A stretch of DNA of 64,000 nt from Paraspadella gotoi. Its lineage: Eukaryota; Chaetognatha. Both the position numbers and the translations under genes were made by a program. The stretch covers positions 240,161-304,160 of the forward strand of contig JBJCIZ010000282.1 in NCBI GenBank assembly GCA_051294375.1, written 5' to 3'. The notes beneath the pieces are model-generated. The model did not search any database. It was not told the DNA's origin and saw nothing but the letters and a program-made list of their open reading frames with translations. Below are positions 59,809 through 64,000 of this stretch, one piece after another. Numbering within the stretch: the first letter of the stretch is position 1; the number at the start of each line of letters is the position of its first letter.

Positions 59809-60569
59809 TATTCTTAATTCAATATCGAAAAATATTTGAATAATTAAAATATTTTAGGCAAGAAGCTGTTTTTCGACTAAAAATATTTTCTTCGGAGAAT
59901 AAGCGGTCTAACCTGATTGGATCTCATCCTCCCGATTCCGCTTCGAGGACCAATCACATCAAAGCTTTTTTTTATTTTTTGGGCGGCAAAATTTAATAGA
60001 AATTAACAATTTAGGAACGGAAAGCTTTATGTAACCTGTCATTCAGAATGCTTTCGTGCGTCAAACTGTTCAATATTTTTTAATTTATTTTTTTGTTTTT
60101 GAACATTTTTTTTCGAACAGTTAATCAATATATTTTTGATAGACCTTTTAGTTTTGACTTTGTTTCCGCCTTACTGATCAATCTACGAAAACGGATTCTT
60201 GGGAAAGAGGTTTTCTTTTTCTTTTTTCCTTTTTCTTTTTTCTTTTCCGTTTCTTCTTTTTTCTTTTCTTTTTTAGGATTTCGAGTTCGTGGTAAGAAGT
60301 AGCGGATTAAAAAAAGTACATTAATCGAAGTGAGAAACGTAAAAGTTACGGGTCGTTAGCTTTTTAAAATCATTTTTCCTTTTTTGATCTTTTTTTCAAG
60401 GAAAGAAGAAAAAAATTGTTTAAAGAGAAACTGCACATCTAAAAAAAAAATTTTATGAAAATTGTGAAGGTTAATCAGAGCCCTTATTTAACTTTAGATA
60501 GAAACAAGTGGATAACACTTATTTAGATCATTAATATATATAACTTAGTGTGTGTTAAAGATAGTGACG
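59809..60569. other. Upstream region of gene B
   Basis: On the minus strand, a CCAATCAG box and a second ATTGGTCC box lie 100-150 bp before the start codon of gene B. The rest is AT-rich with CT/TTTTC runs (about 60210-60265). No gene is seen. Confidence 0.45.
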
Positions 60570-60669
60570 NNNNNNNNNNNNNNNNNNNNNNNNNNNNNNN
60601 NNNNNNNNNNNNNNNNNNNNNNNNNNNNNNNNNNNNNNNNNNNNNNNNNNNNNNNNNNNNNNNNNNNNN
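60570..60669. other. 100-N scaffold gap
   Basis: Exactly 100 N. Gene C stops here, and the sequence on the far side does not resemble the corresponding part of gene B. Confidence 0.97.
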
Positions 60670-63027
60670 GAATCATTCCCTTGACGGAGAGCAATGATTT
60701 TTCCGACGGCAAATGCGCGAAGATCGGGATTGTCGTCGCAGAGCAAACTGACGAGCAGGTTTTCCGGGTGAGCGTTCCAAGACTTAATATACGGGGAAAC
60801 GATATCTCTGGTTGACTGAGGAAGTAGACGAAGACGTTGTATTTGGAATAGGGTGTGATTTGCAGCATCGGCAATATGCGGGCGAGATTTAATTGAGAAC
60901 CAAGAAGCAGCATAATTTGTAAGTGAATAAAAAACTAATTTGTAGAGATTGGCTTTAATCTTTCCCTTAAAAGGGTGTTTCGAGAGATAAAGCCGGCCCA
61001 AACGGCAAGCCAAAGTCAACCAGCGTGAATGCGAGATCGGGCCAGGCTTCAGATTTTTAATTTGAGGTTCAATTGTTCCGCTTTGAATAGATTTAGCGAC
61101 GAGGTAGAGATATTTTTGGTCGGAAGATAAATCCGAAAGTATCTCTTCTTTCAACAGAAAAATTTCAGGACCATTAGAAATTGGAACGAATTTTTCATTC
61201 CAATCCAGAGTTTCTACGGTAGGCAAAGCTTTTCCAATTGGTCCTTTGAAAGAATTATTGCCTGTAGTTGGGCCATCAATAGCTTGAAAAAGGTGGCGCA
61301 GACCAAGTTCATTGGTGTGTAAGCTGCAGATGGCCCAATGAACTTTTTCCTGGCGATGGTCCTCGATCTTTTTCACAATCCCGCCAATTGGACCGGTATT
61401 GACGGCGGTAGAATCAACGCCGACGACTTTTAAATCCTTTGTGAGGTTATACTCATCAAGGAATCGCAGGATTGCGTCGGATGTTGGTCCAGCAGCTTTT
61501 CCCGTAGGCGTTACATGAGTGAGAAACTTCCCATCTGGCTGAGACACCAAAACGATATGCTCCTTTTTTTCTTTTTTCTGACGACGCACACCGTTTTCTT
61601 CTACCACCTCCAATGTCTCAATTTCCTTTCCGTCGAAATAAACGCCCTCCACCAAGTCTTCCTTTAATCTTTGTTCTTCTTTCACGCTGCAGTTTTTGCG
61701 AACTTTTTTCTTTTCACGACGAATACGCTCACGATCGATGACACATGAGAGGTCGTCGGAAGTGACGATGCCAAAGTCGATGAGGACGGCGGTGGCGATC
61801 GCTGCGGTTAAACGATCCGACGCTCCCCATCGCATCGCCTCACGCGCCGTCGTCGGTAGAGGAGGGATTCGATACGAGTCCTCTGAAAAGGGTTTATTAA
61901 TTAATGATAATGCTTGATGTTATGCTTAATTTGTCAGTTATAAAAGTTAGATACTATTTTAATCTAAAAAACACGATAAGTATTACAATCACTAAAAATT
62001 ACATATTCATGCAAGGTCATTCTATAAACTACAAAGACTATTATTTAAAACTACTTCACACTTGAAAATGGATTATTGAAATAATACCTTTGTTTAAAAG
62101 GTTTAACGGATCCAGCTGTTAAAAATGCTTAAAAGTTGAANNNNNNNNNNNNTACATTTTTTCTTTATAAGATTTTTTACCTTTGAGATTAAATTCTATT
62201 TCATCCCGCGTTGAAGGTTCTTCTTCAATCAAGATTTCGCTGAGTTGCTCTTGACGCCAGATTTTGTCCTCCTCCTTGTCCTCAATAACTTTGGCGGAAT
62301 NNNNNNNNNNTAAAAACTCTTCACGAGCCTACAAAATAAAGCAAATGGCGGATAAAAATAATCATACTTAGTAATAATAAAATAAAAAGTTCTAATTTTT
62401 AATGATTAAAAGGCAGAAGTTTTTTTAAATGTTTACAAATAAATAATTATTAATCTTCAAATACAGACATGTTTCGGCTTTAGTACAAAAGTAATAAAGC
62501 TGAAATATATCCGTGTTTGAAAATTAAAAATTCGTTATTTATAAACATTTTAAAGGAACCTCAGACTATCAATATCAAACGCGATGAAAAAGAAAGAAAA
62601 TATACAATGTCTAAAATTTTTATTGAATATATCTGTAGAGATTAAGGTAAAGTAAACCGTTTAACAATGGTAAAAAGCAGAGAAGAATGACTGAAATTTT
62701 TAAAAAAAAATACTTGTATTTAAGAAGTTCCTTTTCCGGGCGCCTCGATTGTTTTCAGTTTTTTGCCTCGTCGTGGGAATGTCAATTCGACCAATTTGCA
62801 GACTGGGGAGATGAGAATGGGCGATGACGCCATTGCGCAAAAATAAATTTCTGCGCTCGGAAGTGGAAGTCTTATCGTGAAGGGCGCAGTTGCAGTCCAC
62901 CGTGAACGTGTCTTTCCCCATCTCTTTCCATCGGACATTGGCAAATTTAAAACCGTCGAAATACTTTGAGTCGAGTTTGAGACAAAATATTTTTGTTTGG
63001 AATCAAGAACTACTTCGTGGTAGTATC
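60670..63027 (-). CDS. Partial, cleaner copy of gene B (copy C)
   Basis: Nearly identical to 57106-59460. Visible exons: 63027 to about 62730 (5'-truncated exon 2, HVDCNCALHDK-like, with some indels), 62328-62181 (contains 10 N) and 61882-60670, where the gap cuts it. The last exon is open throughout: SSDRL-type start GASDRLTAAIATAVLIDFG, EGVYFDGKEIETLEVV, VVGVDSTAVNTGPIGG, HWAICSLHTNELGLRHLF, KNLKPGPISHSRWLTLACR and YIKSWNAHPENLLVSLL. Exon 1 and the C-terminal quarter are missing. Homology to B ends abruptly at 63027 (GTAGTATC). It could be a tandem duplicate, but the complementarity with B suggests one locus assembled twice. Confidence 0.75.
62141..62152. other. 12-N run
   Basis: It falls where copy B has a stretch of almost the same length (GTACAGAAGTAT). 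Confidence 0.95.
62301..62310. other. 10-N run inside exon 3 of copy C
   Basis: Copy B has exactly ten bases (GGTTTTCTTT) between the same flanks, so the missing sequence is known. Confidence 0.95.
62427..62550. repeat. MITE-like hairpin in an intron of copy C
   Basis: Same hairpin as 58882-59007, at the same place in the gene. Confidence 0.7.
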
Positions 63028-63598
63028 GTATGGAGTCTTACGTCGTTCTAGAAATCTGAGGAAAGACTTTTTCAATTGGAGATTTTCGTTAAAATGCTGC
63101 TACCAATATAATGTCAACGCCCCGTGGAAAACCAGATAAAAAAATAGATGTAAAAACACTCGATTTCCGATCCTTTACAATCTCAAGGGCTCGCATTTTT
63201 TTTTTCTCTTGACAAATAACCATCTTCTTTTGACATCAAAACCATTCAGATTCAAATGACTTGGTCCGCTCGGGAAAAATTATTTTCCATGCTATTTTTA
63301 TATATAAAATAAAGGATTGTCTTAACTTCAATTACAATTCAACGCATTTAAGGTATGTTGTTCATTTTACAATAAACTGTTCAAATTCAGTTAATTCCGA
63401 TAAGCTTATGTCTGAAGGGCTCGCCAAAATTTTCTATTTTCTTGTATTTAGTTCATTCGTACATATCTAAACGCGTCAGGTTAAAGTGAAATAGTCCAGT
63501 ATTATCGCGGAAAATTTTATTTAACATAAAAATAAAGAAGCAGAAGAATGCAAATTTTATTTTAATACTAAACTAAAGGAAATCTTTGTTCAGTCAGG
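63028..63598. other. Spacer right of copy C
   Basis: AT-rich, with no gene seen. It does not match the region upstream of copy B. Confidence 0.45.
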
Positions 63599-64000
63599 TT
63601 ACGTAGCAAAAAACGATGATTCTTTTTTTCCCTGTTTATCTTGAATCAGCTGACAAGTGCAAGAGCGGCTCGTGGGACTTAAAGCGACAGCAGCAGTGGC
63701 CTCAGGAGTCGGGGCAGAGTTGCCACGCAGCAGTATAATCGCGCCTTGGATGGATCGGATCGGAACGGTGTTCATCCGCGGTGCCGAGTTCAACTGGCCG
63801 GTCAAGAAATATTTTGGTCTCCTTGACAAAGTATCACGATGGGTCATGGCCTTGAACTGATATAAGTGGCACGTGGAAGATCCGGATTTTCTTTCTCGAC
63901 GACCCCGCCGAATTTGTCTCGGGACTGCGCCCGCAATGCACCGACCGCGCTGCTCCAAGCCCTGCAGTGCGAGATAGATGCCCTGCCACCGGTCAACGGG
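63599..64000 (+). other. Possible gypsy RNase H-region scrap at the window edge
   Basis: Plus frame 63657-63860 reads FNWPVKKYFGLLDKVSRWVM then ALN. After a stop comes YKWHVEDPDFLSRRPRR. This recalls the end of gypsy RNase H ('r..RW...L..y.f.+.+.pg..n..AD.LSRrp'). The GC content is higher than its surroundings, like the other retroelement pieces here. The element would continue past the window. Tentative. Confidence 0.35.

Noticed and set aside
63599-63958. 119-codon minus-strand ORF at the right edge
   Set aside because: No motif; the plus-strand reading gives a weak but ordered resemblance to a gypsy RNase H tail.
1-64000. CRISPR arrays, tRNA, rRNA or bacterial-type operons
   Set aside because: No regularly spaced repeats with unique spacers, no cloverleaf or rRNA-like sequence, and the coding sequences are spliced or retroelement-derived.

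Overview
The window is nuclear DNA from an AT-rich invertebrate metazoan. It is eukaryotic because it has short GT-AG introns, several classes of retroelement (Ty3/gypsy and Penelope-like), a hAT-like insertion, interstitial TTAGGG/CCCTAA tracts and abundant micro- and minisatellites. There are no operons, rRNA or tRNA genes. TTAGGG rather than TTAGG argues mildly against most insects; I cannot name the species. Most reading frames are broken by single-base indels, and N runs of 10, 12, 25 and 100 occur. At least one 25-N run has the same sequence on both sides. This suggests a scaffold gap-filled with noisy long reads, so frameshifts should not automatically be read as pseudogenisation.

Layout. 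1-8.4 kb: minus-strand Ty3/gypsy pieces (PR-RT at 1.6-2.5 kb, gag at 6.9-7.7 kb, LTR at 8.13-8.39 kb) surround a plus-strand five-exon gene (copy A, 3.6-6.6 kb) of an unrecognised multicopy family. 8.9-18.4 kb: an orphan acidic ORF, microsatellites, a candidate symmetric exon and a fold-back repeat containing telomere-like tracts. 18.5-20.7 kb: a large palindrome made of a subtelomeric CCCTAA satellite and a recurring GGCGA-NN-TCGCC palindrome. 21-24.5 kb: dispersed and tandem satellites. 24.7-31.6 kb: a complete minus-strand Ty3/gypsy element with LTRs, PBS, PPT and a 4-bp target duplication. 31.6-34.6 kb: AT-rich DNA and satellite. 34.7-43.2 kb: a Naiad-type Penelope-like retroelement with an N-terminal GIY-YIG domain and a tandem partial copy acting as a pseudo-LTR; that copy is split by a 2.86-kb hAT-like insertion carrying a hammerhead-like hairpin. 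42.96-47.06 kb: a second palindrome of 2-kb arms, ending at a 100-N gap. 47.2-56.3 kb: a plus-strand Ty3/gypsy element inserted in the subtelomeric satellite. 56.7-63.0 kb: two near-identical minus-strand copies (B and C) of the same family as gene A, probably one locus assembled twice. The last 400 bp may be another retroelement scrap.

What works together: each Ty3/gypsy copy would supply gag, protease, RT/RNase H and integrase for its own LTR-driven transposition. The Penelope-like element pairs its endonuclease with its RT for target-primed insertion. The A/B/C family is the only clearly spliced coding sequence. Its role is unknown, but it has an RNase H-like look and repeats within the window, so it could be transposase-related.
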